The notes: generated by a model not told the origin, from the letters alone. Numbered from the stretch's first letter, positions 19,301 through 27,797 are shown. The stretch is DNA of 64,000 bases from JBCCXZ01 sp965228005 (GCA_965228005.1 CBDDGV010000004.1:1-64000); one strand, 5' to 3'. Numbers and translations: made by a program.

Positions 19301-20563
19301 ATGTGCTCGGAACTGTTCCGCATCCCGATGAGCTGGCAGGGCGTGCCGATCTTCGGCATCGGCCTGTTGCTCGCGGTGTGGTGCATCGTGGGCGGCGCCG
19401 TGTTGTGGCACGTCCGCAAAGGGCCCCACGGCGCCAGCGAAGTGTGGGGCTACCTCCCGGCGCTGGCGGTGGGCGCGATCGCGATCGTCGCTTTACCGCG
19501 GCTGATGCCCGCGGGGCTGCCCATCCGAGGCTACGGTTTGATGGTCCTGCTGGGATCGGTCGCCGGGTTGTGGATGGCGGGGTTCCGCGCACGGCAAGCC
19601 GGGCTGTCGGTCGAAGTGATCCACGGTCTGGCGTTCTGGATGTTTATCCTGGGCATCTTAGGTGCACGGCTCTTCTTCGTCATCGAGTACTGGGACGAGC
19701 GGTTCAGCCGCGGCAACCTGGGGGAGACGGTGGTCGAAGCCCTGAAGTTCACCGAGGGCGGGTTGGTGGTGTACGGCGCGCTCGCGGGGGCGATGGTCGC
19801 GTTTCTTGGGTACACGTTGAAGCACCGCCTGCCGCCGCTGGCGATGGCGGACCTGATCGCGCCCTCGCTGGTTGCGGGGCTGGCGTTGGGGCGGCTCGGG
19901 TGCTTGCTGAACGGCTGCTGCTACGGAGGCGAGACCGACGTGCCGTGGGCGGTGCGGTTCCCGGCCGAGAGCCTGCCCACCATCGAGCAGACCCGGCGCG
20001 GGACGCTGTTCGGGCTGACGCTCGCCGACGGCGCGGGCGGCGTCGACGTGATCGCCGTCCGTGAAGGTTCGCCGGCCGCCGAGGCGGGGCTCGCCGAGGG
20101 TGACACGATCCGGGCGGCCGGGGGCTACGGCGTCCACAGCCGGGCCGAGCTGGCCGACGCCTTGCTCGCGTCGGTCCGCGAAGACCGACCGCTGACACTG
20201 CAGGTCGGCGAGCGGGCCGTGCTGCTCAACCCGCCGGAGAGCAAGCTCAGCCGGCCGATCCACCCCACGCAGGTCTACAGCGCGGTGAACGCCGCCCTGC
20301 TCTGCTGGCTGCTGTGGACCTTCTACGCCTTCCGCCGCAGCGAGGGCGAGGTCACTGCGTTGATGCTGCTGATCTACCCGATCGCCCGGTTCCTGCTGGA
20401 GGTCATCCGCGTGGACGAGTCGCCCGTGTTCGGCACGGAGATGAGCATCTCGCAGAACATCAGCCTCGTGGTCTTCGTCTTGGCCGCGGCGGCGCTGGTG
20501 TGGTTGCGGTCGCGGAACGAACCGCGGCTCGATTTCCCGCTCCCCGCGGGGGCGGCCGCTTAA
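19301..20563 (+). CDS. lgt: Prolipoprotein diacylglyceryl transferase with an inserted PDZ domain
   Basis: Inner-membrane enzyme that moves diacylglycerol from phosphatidylglycerol onto the lipobox cysteine of prolipoproteins. It has 420 residues against about 290 for the usual family. Lgt features: IRGYGLMVLLG, GGLVVYGALAG, GRLGCLLNGCCYGG and HPTQVYSAV. Between the last two, at about residues 238-315, sits a PDZ-like domain (VIAVREGSPAAEAGLAEGDT, a typical PDZ carboxylate-loop and GL core). The ATG at 19301 is preferred over the GTG at 19295 because AGGAGG ends 7 bases before it. It follows panC after 75 bp. Confidence 0.93.
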   Translation: MCSELFRIPMSWQGVPIFGIGLLLAVWCIVGGAVLWHVRKGPHGASEVWGYLPALAVGAIAIVALPRLMPAGLPIRGYGLMVLLGSVAGLWMAGFRARQAGLSVEVIHGLAFWMFILGILGARLFFVIEYWDERFSRGNLGETVVEALKFTEGGLVVYGALAGAMVAFLGYTLKHRLPPLAMADLIAPSLVAGLALGRLGCLLNGCCYGGETDVPWAVRFPAESLPTIEQTRRGTLFGLTLADGAGGVDVIAVREGSPAAEAGLAEGDTIRAAGGYGVHSRAELADALLASVREDRPLTLQVGERAVLLNPPESKLSRPIHPTQVYSAVNAALLCWLLWTFYAFRRSEGEVTALMLLIYPIARFLLEVIRVDESPVFGTEMSISQNISLVVFVLAAAALVWLRSRNEPRLDFPLPAGAAA

Positions 20564-20671
20564 ACCCCTGTCCCGCAGGGTGTTTTCGACTTTCCTCTGA
20601 TTCCGGCAAGAATCTACGGAAGATTCTCCCGAGGTCGGCAACCTCTCTCTTGTGCCACGGATGCCGCGCCT

Positions 20672-21223
20672 ATGAAACCCAAGCCAGCGCCCCCGGACAG
20701 CCGGCCGCCGCAGGATTTCCTGCGCGCAGCCCTCGCCGAACACGGCCGGTGGCTGCGTACGGTGCTGGCGGCGCGGGGCGTGGACGCCGGCGAGCTGGAC
20801 GACGTGCTGCAGGAGGTTTCGAGGCGGGCTGTGGAGAACGTCGACCGGCTCCGCGACCGCGAGCGGGTGGCGCCTTGGCTGTACCGGATCGCCGCGACCA
20901 CGGCGCTGGAGCACCGACGCAGGTCGGGCCGGCGGCGGCGGCGGGAACGCGAGGCTATGGACCGGCAAACGGAACGGGAGCCAAGCGACCCGCTGGACTG
21001 GCTCCTGCGTCGGGAACGCGAGGCGTTGGTCCGCGAGGCGGTCGCCAAGCTGCCGGGCCGCGACGCGGAGGTGTTGATGCTCAAGCACGCCGAGGGTTGG
21101 AGCTACCGGCAGCTCGCCGAGCACCTGGGCATCGGCGAGGGCGCGGTGCAGTCGCGGCTGCACCGCGCGCGGGAGCGGCTGCGGGCGGAGCTCGCGCGGC
21201 ACGGCGTGACTTCGACGGCATGA
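20672..21223 (+). CDS. ECF-family RNA polymerase sigma factor
   Basis: 183 residues with both sigma domains. Region 2 runs from FLRAALAEHGRWLRTVLAAR to VAPWLYRIAATTALEHRRRS, and region 4 reads YRQLAEHLGIGEGAVQSRLH. An arginine-rich linker joins them. It has the size and form of an ECF factor. The next gene starts 43 bp later and encodes a likely membrane anti-sigma factor; an exported PDZ protein follows. The three look like one operon for an envelope response. Confidence 0.92.
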   Translation: MKPKPAPPDSRPPQDFLRAALAEHGRWLRTVLAARGVDAGELDDVLQEVSRRAVENVDRLRDRERVAPWLYRIAATTALEHRRRSGRRRRREREAMDRQTEREPSDPLDWLLRREREALVREAVAKLPGRDAEVLMLKHAEGWSYRQLAEHLGIGEGAVQSRLHRARERLRAELARHGVTSTA

Positions 21224-21266
21224 CTATCAACACGTTGGATTCGGATCGAAACGAGAGACGGTGTCG

Positions 21267-21983
21267 ATGGCCACTTGGAACCCAGATGATCAGCGGGCCC
21301 TAGACGCCCTGATCGACGACGAGCTGCCGCCGCAGCAACGCGAGGCTTTGCTGCACCGGCTGGAGGATCACCCCGAGGGGTGGCGGCGGTGCGCGTTGGC
21401 GTTCCTGGAAGACCAGGCGGTGGGCGGCGGCGTGCGTGCGATGCTCGCCGACGAACCAACGACCAGATTGGCCACGCCGGCAACGCAGCCGCGCAGCGTC
21501 CGCACGGGCGGGTTGTGGTTGGCGGCGGCCGCGTCTGTGCTGTTGGCCTTTGCCGCGGGGAGGCTCGCAGCGCCGAGCGGTGAATCGGGCGCAACACTGG
21601 CTTCCGGAGAGGGGGCGTCGGTCGCTGCCGAGTTACCCAACGAGGCGCTAGCAGAAAACACGCCGGCGGCTGAGTCAGACCCCGGCCCCGCAGTGCTAGA
21701 GCACCCCTCTGACGGCGACATTGTCACGCTGTTGGTGCGCGACGCAGACGGCGTCGACCAGCGCGTGCGGGTGCCCTTGGTCGACGCGGGCAGCGAAGCC
21801 GTGCCCTGGCAGGAGGCCCGCGGGCTCACCGGGCTGCGCGATCGGTTGATCGACGAAGGGTTTGAGCTGCGTCGGCGGCGTCGGATCGCGCCACTGTTTT
21901 TCGAGGAGGAAGACCGGCTCGTGCCGATGGCCGTGCCGGTGGAGGACACGTTCATCGTCCCGGTAAGCCGCCCGGTTTATTGA
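21267..21983 (+). CDS. Probable membrane anti-sigma factor
   Basis: 238 residues. The N-terminal 60 residues (DDQRALDALIDDELPPQQRE onward) look like the helical sigma-binding domain seen in anti-sigma proteins without zinc ligands. One transmembrane segment lies at about residues 81-100 (GLWLAAAASVLLAFAAGRLA). The outer domain of about 135 residues has no recognised family. The ATG is chosen over a GTG 6 bases upstream because GAGAG then sits 9 bases away. Context between sigma factor and PDZ protein supports the call. Confidence 0.75.
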   Translation: MATWNPDDQRALDALIDDELPPQQREALLHRLEDHPEGWRRCALAFLEDQAVGGGVRAMLADEPTTRLATPATQPRSVRTGGLWLAAAASVLLAFAAGRLAAPSGESGATLASGEGASVAAELPNEALAENTPAAESDPGPAVLEHPSDGDIVTLLVRDADGVDQRVRVPLVDAGSEAVPWQEARGLTGLRDRLIDEGFELRRRRRIAPLFFEEEDRLVPMAVPVEDTFIVPVSRPVY

Positions 21984-22017
21984 GGCTGACTTTCGTTCAC
22001 GAGGAGAGAGGTGACCT

Positions 22018-23100
22018 ATGCGTTGGTTGAACTGGAAAGCACTAGTGGTTGGGGCGTCGGTCTGCGGGCTGGCCTGCGGGGCGTCCTTGGCAGTGGCGCA
22101 AGACGCGGAGGAAGAGGGCCGCATCGGCAAGATCGTGCGGATCGGCAAGGACCTGATCGGCGAGGACGAGGAAGAGGTTGTCGTCATCGAGGAAGACCTT
22201 GCCCAAGCCGAGGGTGAGCTGACGTTCTGGATCGGCATGTCGGGCCGCGGCGTCGAGAACCCGGTGCTGCGGACCCACCTGCAGCTGGCCGAAGACATGG
22301 GCGTGGTAGTCGAGACGGTGGTCGAAGGCAGCCCGGCCGCGGAAGCCGGCTTGCGTCGGCACGACATCCTGCTGCGGGCCAACGGCGAGGCGGTGCACAA
22401 CATGCGCGTGCTGCGCGACATCGTCTCTAAGGGCGGCGGGCGGCCGATCGAGCTGGAGCTGATCCGCCTCGGCAAGAAGATCACGCTCGAGGTCACCCCC
22501 GCGGAGCGGCCGGCCAACGCGTCGGCGTTCTCCGGACGGGGACGCGGGCGGATGGTGTTCGGCGACGACGAGCGGGAAGCCATCCGTAAGATGCTGGAGC
22601 AGTTTGGTCAGCCCGGCGCCATCGACAGGTGGGCCGACCTCGGCGCGGGACGGGCCTTCCGGCCGGGCATGGTGTTCCCGGGCCAAGCCAATGATCTCAC
22701 CGCGATGCCCAACGGCGTGTCGGTCACGCTCCAGAAGCAGGGCGAGAAGCCGACGCGGGCGATCGTCCGGCAGGGCGATCGGACCTGGACTGTTGAGGCC
22801 GGCGACGACGAGGCGATCGAGAAGCTGCCCGAAGACCTGCGGCCTCACGTGCGGCAGATGCTGGAGAACGCCGAGGGCCGGTTCGGGGCGATGCGTTTCG
22901 ACTTCGACATGAGCGATTTCGACATGGGCGACTTCATGCGTGACTTCGACATGAGCGATTTCCAAGTGCCGCCCTGGCAGCCGAAGGTACGCGGACAGTT
23001 CGACCGTGGTGAAGAAGACGAAGTGCTGCAGCGGATGGAGGCGATCGAGCGGCGGCTAGAGGAGCTGCAGCAGCGGCTCGGCGAGGAGCAGGACCGATAG
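22018..23100 (+). CDS. Exported PDZ domain protein
   Basis: 360 residues with a signal peptide (about 1-27, ending SLAVAQD). A PDZ domain occupies about residues 68-155, with the core GVVVETVVEGSPAAEAGLRR and a hydrophobic binding strand. A region rich in charged residues follows, with the short repeats FDMSDFDMGDF and RDFDMSDF near residues 300-320, and an acidic C-terminal helix (LQRMEAIERRLEELQQRLGE) with coiled-coil character. No protease domain is present. A GAGAGGTGA site precedes the ATG. As the third gene behind an ECF sigma and its anti-sigma, it may sense or bind misfolded envelope proteins. Confidence 0.85.
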   Translation: MRWLNWKALVVGASVCGLACGASLAVAQDAEEEGRIGKIVRIGKDLIGEDEEEVVVIEEDLAQAEGELTFWIGMSGRGVENPVLRTHLQLAEDMGVVVETVVEGSPAAEAGLRRHDILLRANGEAVHNMRVLRDIVSKGGGRPIELELIRLGKKITLEVTPAERPANASAFSGRGRGRMVFGDDEREAIRKMLEQFGQPGAIDRWADLGAGRAFRPGMVFPGQANDLTAMPNGVSVTLQKQGEKPTRAIVRQGDRTWTVEAGDDEAIEKLPEDLRPHVRQMLENAEGRFGAMRFDFDMSDFDMGDFMRDFDMSDFQVPPWQPKVRGQFDRGEEDEVLQRMEAIERRLEELQQRLGEEQDR

Positions 23101-23119
23101 CCTGGGAGAAGCTGGTGCA

Positions 23120-24280
23120 CTACCACGGAGCCGCGGCCTTCAGGCCGTGGCTCCGTGACTTTGCGCGGGGGCTGTGCTTCTGAGGAGGCTGCGGGAAGGC
23201 GGGGCCGTGGGCCGCGGTCTGCTCGTCCCTTTCGACGGGCTCGGCCTCACTGCGGAGGAGCACGATGTCCTCCTCTCCGATGCCGGCGCGGTGCCGTCCC
23301 GCGGTGTTAAGAAAAACATGGCTGTCGCTGCCCGGTGCGGCGCAACGGTCGCGGAACTGCACGCTGCCGTCGAGCATCGCCATGTTGAACCCGCAAGCAT
23401 CGTGGCGGAGGCTCTGGAAACCGTGCGGCGTGATCGTGGGGGCGTCCGCGAGGATCGGCGTCTGACTGCGCGGCTTGAAGTTGATCCTGTGATAGACCCC
23501 GTCATTGACGTACCCGATGCGGTAGGCGTAGCTGCCTCCCATGATCTTCCGCAGCACGGCGACCTCCTCGGGCCGGGCGGCGGCCAGCTGGGCGTCGGTC
23601 GGCAGCGTCATGACGACGCTCCCATCGGCGACCTGATCCGCAAGCTCCGAGGAGGGACACACCAGCCGCGTCTCGAGCAACTCCTGCAGGTGCGGGTTGT
23701 TGCGGGCGAGTTCGAGGGCGAAGCTGCCGGCGTTCTGGTGCCGATCGATGTGGGGAAGGTTGTTGTGGTCTTGCAGGTAGGTCAACAGGTGGTGCGTGAC
23801 CTCGCGGAGGTTGTCCTGGCACTGTGCGCGGCGGGCTTCGTCGCGGCTGTGCCGCACCGCGGGGGCGACCAGCAACACGACCGAGGCCGCGATGCCGCCG
23901 ACGAAGACCCAGTCGAGCAGCGACGCGCGTTGGCGGCGGCGGGGGCCGTCGGTCGATTCGCTCAGCGCGGGCACCTGGTCGAGCCCGCGGCGGATGCGGC
24001 CGACGAGCTTGCAGGTCTTGCCCGCCAGCCGCGGCGGGGTGCAGGCGTCGCCCTGCGAGGCGGGGTCGGAGTTCTCGTCCAGGCAGGCCCGGATACGGTC
24101 GAGCTTCTCTTTCAGCTCCGGGTTGCGGGCCACGAGCGCCTCGATGCGGGCGTGCTCGGCTTCCTCGAGGCCGTTCATGAGGTACGCGATGAGCAGCTCT
24201 TCGCGTACGGCCGGGCCCTCGGGCTCGCGGGGGTTCTCGCCGGCCGGGACGTCTTCGGGAGGCATCGCTTGGTCAGACAC
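23120..24280 (-). CDS. Anti-sigma-like protein fused to a DUF1559-like pseudopilin domain
   Basis: 386 residues. Residues 25-70 (LLIAYLMNGLEEAEHARIEA) look like an anti-sigma helical domain. A transmembrane helix at 121-142 runs straight into APAVRHSRDEARRAQCQDNL, which matches the N-terminal helix and Q-C-x-N-N-L-like motif of planctomycete DUF1559 pseudopilins, but without the prepilin cleavage site. Near the C-terminus RHDACGFNMAMLDGSV resembles the H-x9-DG signature with one extra residue. It lies 143 bp downstream of an ECF sigma gene. The last ten residues are encoded by a palindrome, so the end of the gene may have been replaced. Confidence 0.8.
   Translation of the reverse strand: MSDQAMPPEDVPAGENPREPEGPAVREELLIAYLMNGLEEAEHARIEALVARNPELKEKLDRIRACLDENSDPASQGDACTPPRLAGKTCKLVGRIRRGLDQVPALSESTDGPRRRQRASLLDWVFVGGIAASVVLLVAPAVRHSRDEARRAQCQDNLREVTHHLLTYLQDHNNLPHIDRHQNAGSFALELARNNPHLQELLETRLVCPSSELADQVADGSVVMTLPTDAQLAAARPEEVAVLRKIMGGSYAYRIGYVNDGVYHRINFKPRSQTPILADAPTITPHGFQSLRHDACGFNMAMLDGSVQFRDRCAAPGSDSHVFLNTAGRHRAGIGEEDIVLLRSEAEPVERDEQTAAHGPAFPQPPQKHSPRAKSRSHGLKAAAPW
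23124..23157. repeat. 34-base palindrome overlapping the end of a coding region
   Basis: CACGGAGCC (23124-23132) pairs with GGCTCCGTG (23149-23157), and GGCCT/AGGCC pair inside, giving a nearly unbroken hairpin with a 2-base loop. It sits between convergent genes and could end transcription from both sides. It also encodes the last residues of the minus-strand protein. Confidence 0.75.
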
Positions 24281-24423
24281 GGGCCCCTCCGCAGCGGGGT
24301 CGAGGTCTTGGCGGGTTCACAGGTCCACAAAGAAAAAACCGCCGGGCCGATGCGGGGGTGCAGCGGCCGGCGGTTAGATGTACGCGGTTGGTCGCGGACT
24401 GGTTCTGCGGGCGGCGGGTCCCG

Positions 24424-25083
24424 TTACCCGTTCGTGGCGCCGACCTCTTTCCAGGCTTGGCCGAGCCGCCGGACGGCCGCGTGGAGGCGGCTCTTGACGG
24501 TGCCCACGGGGACGGAGAGGACGTTTGCGGCGTCACGGTACTTCATCCCCTTGAAGTAAACGAGGTCGACGGTCTTCCGCAGCGTCTGCGGCAGCTCGGA
24601 GACCGCCCCGCGTACCCACTCCGCTTCTTCTTTGTTGGCGTAGGCATCGGTGGGGTCTGCGGAGTCTCCGGCGACCATGTCGAGCAACGCGCCCAGGTCT
24701 TCTCCGCTGGAGGAGAGCGACTGGTCGAGGCTGAGCCGGCGGTGCCGGCGGTTGCGTCGCTGCGAGTCGATCGCTTGGTTGGTCGCGATTGTATACAGCC
24801 AGGGGCGGAACTTCCTGCCCGACTCGAAGAGGTGACTCTTCAGGTGCACCTGGAGGAACGTGGCTTGGAACACGTCCTCTGCCAGGGAGCCGTCGTTCAG
24901 GAACCGCCTGAGGTAATTATAGAGTTCTTGCTCGTACCGGCCGACCAGCTCGGCAAAAACGTTTGCCGATTCGCTCTCGCGGTACTCGTGGAACAGGTCC
25001 TCGTCGCTACGGTCCTGCCACTGAGGCTGACCGGTGCGAGTGGACTCGTTGGCGTATTTGTCTTCCGTGGCTTGCTTCAACAT
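24424..25083 (-). CDS. ECF-like RNA polymerase sigma factor
   Basis: 219 residues. Region 2 includes VFAELVGRYEQELYNYLRRF and RPWLYTIATNQAIDSQRR. Region 4 holds YRDAANVLSVPVGTVKSRLH. It is a little longer than typical ECF factors because of an acidic linker (SLSSSGEDLGALLDMVAGDS). The next gene downstream encodes an anti-sigma-like chimera, its likely partner. The ribosome site lies inside a small hairpin (25091-25112), so translation may be controlled. Confidence 0.92.
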   Translation of the reverse strand: MLKQATEDKYANESTRTGQPQWQDRSDEDLFHEYRESESANVFAELVGRYEQELYNYLRRFLNDGSLAEDVFQATFLQVHLKSHLFESGRKFRPWLYTIATNQAIDSQRRNRRHRRLSLDQSLSSSGEDLGALLDMVAGDSADPTDAYANKEEAEWVRGAVSELPQTLRKTVDLVYFKGMKYRDAANVLSVPVGTVKSRLHAAVRRLGQAWKEVGATNG

Positions 25084-25090
25084 CAGTTAC

Positions 25091-25112
25091 GAACTCCTCG
25101 TGCAGAGAGTTC
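25091..25112 (-). promoter_or_regulatory. Hairpin enclosing the ribosome binding site of the sigma gene
   Basis: On the minus strand GAACTC and GAGTTC form a 6-bp stem around a 10-base loop. The likely Shine-Dalgarno GAGGAG (25099-25094) spans the loop and the right stem. The start codon is 8 bases after the stem. Partial hiding of the site could lower translation. Confidence 0.35.
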
Positions 25113-25124
25113 GACGTGCCAAGA

Positions 25125-25142
25125 GGAGAAAGTCCTTTCTCC
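25125..25142. promoter_or_regulatory. Perfect inverted repeat, possible operator
   Basis: GGAGAAAG and CTTTCTCC are exact inverted copies separated by two bases, 42 nt before the sigma start codon. It could be an operator or an RNA hairpin. No regulator is known for it. Confidence 0.35.
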
Positions 25143-25534
25143 CTGTCGTCCTTCTAGGAACCGCCGCAGGCCCTCGCAATGTAACGTATGCGACTCCTTG
25201 GGCTGCGGCTGCCGCGGCGTGTTTGCCGTGCTCCAGAACTGTTCGCAACCGGCGTACCGATCTTGACGTCTGGAGGGTGCATTCACGCGCTTGCGCACGA
25301 AAATCCCTGGTTTCCGTGGATTTCAAGCACTTTCGCCCGCGAGATTTGGATGGGGCGCGCTACGGGAGAGTTCTGCCAATTTTGCATGTTTTTCCATGCT
25401 GTTGGCAGTCGGGATGTCTCAGTGTTGGATTCTGATGTGTTCAATCCTGCAACAGCTGAGTTTTTTGCAGCGGGGCGGGCGGAAGGCGTGCTCCAGCCCC
25501 CTCTTTTCCTACGGCAGTACTGCTGGCCGGTTCG

Positions 25535-26662
25535 CTAGATACGTGCGACCCGGTTGCCGCCCAGGCGGCGGACCAGCGACCGCATCTCAAGCACGTGGAT
25601 GGTGCTGAGCACCCGCTGGACCGGCAGTCCGCAGGCGGCGGTGACTTCGTCGACCAACGACCCGGTGGGCTCGATCGCGCGTAGCACCAGCTGTTCGTTC
25701 TCGTTGAGCGTCAGCTCCCGGGGCGTGCGGATCGTGGCGCCGTCGTTCCGCTCGGCCTGCGTCATGAGCGGGCCCAACTCGTCGATCACGTCGTCGATCG
25801 AGCGGACCAAGGCGGCCCCGTCGCGGATCAGTCGGTGAGGGCCTCGGGAGAGCCGGCTGTCGACCGGCCCGGGCAGCGCGAAGAGCTGGCGGTTCTGCTC
25901 GCCCGCGTGGCGGGCGGTGATGAGCGCGCCGGAACGCTCGGCCGCTTCCACTACGATCACGCCCAGAGATAAGCCGCTGATGATGCGGTTGCGCTGGGGG
26001 AACATCCCGCTGATGGGCGGCATGGTGGGGCCGGCTTCGCTGATGACCGCGCCCTGGCGGGCGATGCGCTCGGCGAGGTCGGCGTTCTCCGGCGGGTAGG
26101 GCCGCAGCACGCCGCTGGCGAGCACGGCAACGGTGCGGCCGCCGGCCTCGAGCGCCCCGCGGTGAGCGGCGGTGTCGATCCCCCGGGCCATGCCGCTGAC
26201 GACGGTGATCCCGGCGCGGGCGAGCCCGGCGGCGAATCGCTCGGCCTGCTCGAGGCCGTAGCGCGTGCCGTGGCGGGTGCCGACGATGCCCACGGCGAGT
26301 TGGTCGATCGACTCCAAGTCGCCGCGGACGAACAGCACGCCGGGAGGGTCGGGGATCTCCCGCAGCAGCGGGGGGTAGCCGGGGTCGGCCTCGAGCAGCA
26401 GCTTTACGCCCGCCGCTTCGGCGGCTTCGAGTTGGGCGTCGAGCCCGACGTGCTCTTCGGCGGCGACCAGCTTCTCGGCGAGCTTGGGGCCCACGCCCTG
26501 CACGGTGAGCAGTTCGCCGCGGTCGGCGGCCAGCACGGCGGAGGCGTCGCCGAAGCGCTCCAACAACCGTTGCCGGGCGAGCGGGCCCACCCCCGGGAGC
26601 AGGGTGAGGAGCAGGTCGGCGCGACGGTCGCCGGTAACGGGTCCGTTCACAATCGCCGCCAT
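25535..26662 (-). CDS. dprA: DNA-processing protein DprA
   Basis: DprA protects incoming single-stranded DNA and loads RecA during natural transformation. The 375 residues hold an N-terminal helix-hairpin-helix part (LLPGVGPLARQRLLERFGDA), the Rossmann domain with GIVGTRHGTRYG, SGMARGIDTAAHRGAL, FPQRNRIISGLS and LITARHAGEQNR, and a C-terminal winged-helix domain (residues about 310-375). The start ATG is 11 bp after aroB, and the frame upstream inside aroB is not used. Translation is probably coupled to aroB. No com genes are visible in the window. Confidence 0.95.
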   Translation of the reverse strand: MAAIVNGPVTGDRRADLLLTLLPGVGPLARQRLLERFGDASAVLAADRGELLTVQGVGPKLAEKLVAAEEHVGLDAQLEAAEAAGVKLLLEADPGYPPLLREIPDPPGVLFVRGDLESIDQLAVGIVGTRHGTRYGLEQAERFAAGLARAGITVVSGMARGIDTAAHRGALEAGGRTVAVLASGVLRPYPPENADLAERIARQGAVISEAGPTMPPISGMFPQRNRIISGLSLGVIVVEAAERSGALITARHAGEQNRQLFALPGPVDSRLSRGPHRLIRDGAALVRSIDDVIDELGPLMTQAERNDGATIRTPRELTLNENEQLVLRAIEPTGSLVDEVTAACGLPVQRVLSTIHVLEMRSLVRRLGGNRVARI

Positions 26663-26673
26663 CTTTGCGGTCC

Positions 26674-27762
26674 TCAGGATAAGGCGGCGATCGCGTCGTC
26701 GGGGTTCACGTCGTCGACCAGTTCGACGTGGCCGAAGCGGTCGGGCAGGACGAAGCGGAGCCGGCCCGCCTCGACCTTCTTGTCGCGGTACATGAGGTCG
26801 ACCAGCTCGCCGTGGTCGAGTTCCGGCGTTTTCGTGGGGAGCTTCAGCGCGTCGAGAAGCCGCTGCTGCCGGTCGACGAACGCGGCGTCGACGCGGCCGA
26901 GCCGCTGGGCCAACCGGGCGGCGCACGCCATGCCGGTGGCAACCGCCTCGCCGTGAAGCAGCGAGCCGTAGCCGCTGGCGGCCTCGAAGGCGTGGGCAAA
27001 CGTGTGGCCGTAGTTGAGCACGGCCCGCAGGCCGGTGGTTTCGCGTTCGTCCTGCTCAACGACGTCGGCCTTCAGCCGGCAGCACCGCTGGACGATGTGC
27101 GTGAGCTGCTCCGGCGAGTGGTCGTCGATGGCGGCCACGTTCTGTTCGAGGTAGGCGAAGAAGTCCTCGTCGAGGATGACGCCGTACTTGACGACCTCGG
27201 CCAGGCCGGCGCGGTACTCGCGGTCGGGCAGCGTTTCGAGCACCTCGACATCGACGAGCACGCCGAGCGGTTGCCAGAAGGCGCCGACCATGTTTTTTGC
27301 TGCCGGCAGGTTGATGCCGACCTTTCCGCCGACGGAGCTGTCGACCTGGGCGAGCAGCGTGGTGGGCACTTGGAAGAACCCGAGCCCGCGGGCGTAGGAG
27401 GCGGCGACGTAACCTGCCAGGTCGCCCACGACTCCGCCGCCGACGGCCACCACGACCGACTTCCGGTCGGCGCCCTCGTCGAGCATGGTCTCCCACAGCT
27501 CGGCGGCGGCGTCGATGCTCTTGGCCTGCTCGCCGGCGTCGACGACCAGGATGTGCGTCTCCCACCCTTCGTTAGCAAGGTGGTCGCCGATGCCGTCGGC
27601 GTAGAGCTCGTCGACGTTGGCGTCGGTGATGATCACCGCGTGGTTCGACGGGGTCCGCTCGGAGAGGAACCCCGCGATACCGGCTCGGTTGCCGGCGCCG
27701 AGCTGGATGTCGTAACCGCGCTCGGCGAGTTCGACGCGGACGTTGGCTGCGGACTGGCTCAA
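26674..27762 (-). CDS. aroB: 3-dehydroquinate synthase
   Basis: Second enzyme of the shikimate pathway, an NAD- and metal-dependent cyclase. The 362 residues match the family length. Motifs: VVAVGGGVVGDLAGYVAASY for NAD, VPTTLLAQVDSSVGGKVGIN, and the metal histidines in LNYGHTFAHAFE and LLHGEAVATGM. The start codon is TTG with GAGG about 5 bases upstream. dprA follows after 11 bp. Confidence 0.96.
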   Translation of the reverse strand: MSQSAANVRVELAERGYDIQLGAGNRAGIAGFLSERTPSNHAVIITDANVDELYADGIGDHLANEGWETHILVVDAGEQAKSIDAAAELWETMLDEGADRKSVVVAVGGGVVGDLAGYVAASYARGLGFFQVPTTLLAQVDSSVGGKVGINLPAAKNMVGAFWQPLGVLVDVEVLETLPDREYRAGLAEVVKYGVILDEDFFAYLEQNVAAIDDHSPEQLTHIVQRCCRLKADVVEQDERETTGLRAVLNYGHTFAHAFEAASGYGSLLHGEAVATGMACAARLAQRLGRVDAAFVDRQQRLLDALKLPTKTPELDHGELVDLMYRDKKVEAGRLRFVLPDRFGHVELVDDVNPDDAIAALS

Positions 27763-27797
27763 GGCTGCCTCGCGTCGGGCTTATTGGGGCAGCGGTC

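Larger units (their letters stand above)
25084..25534. other. Gap of 450 bp upstream of the sigma gene
   Basis: No coding frame is convincing here. The part next to the sigma gene holds a ribosome-site hairpin (25091-25112) and a perfect dyad (25125-25142). The part from about 25300 to 25460 is clearly more AT-rich than its surroundings and contains no recognised element. The promoter of the sigma gene should lie here. Confidence 0.55.

Noticed and set aside
23140..24559. Long plus-strand frame opposite the anti-sigma chimera and sigma gene
   Set aside because: Shadow frame; it runs across two real minus-strand genes and has no recognisable domain.
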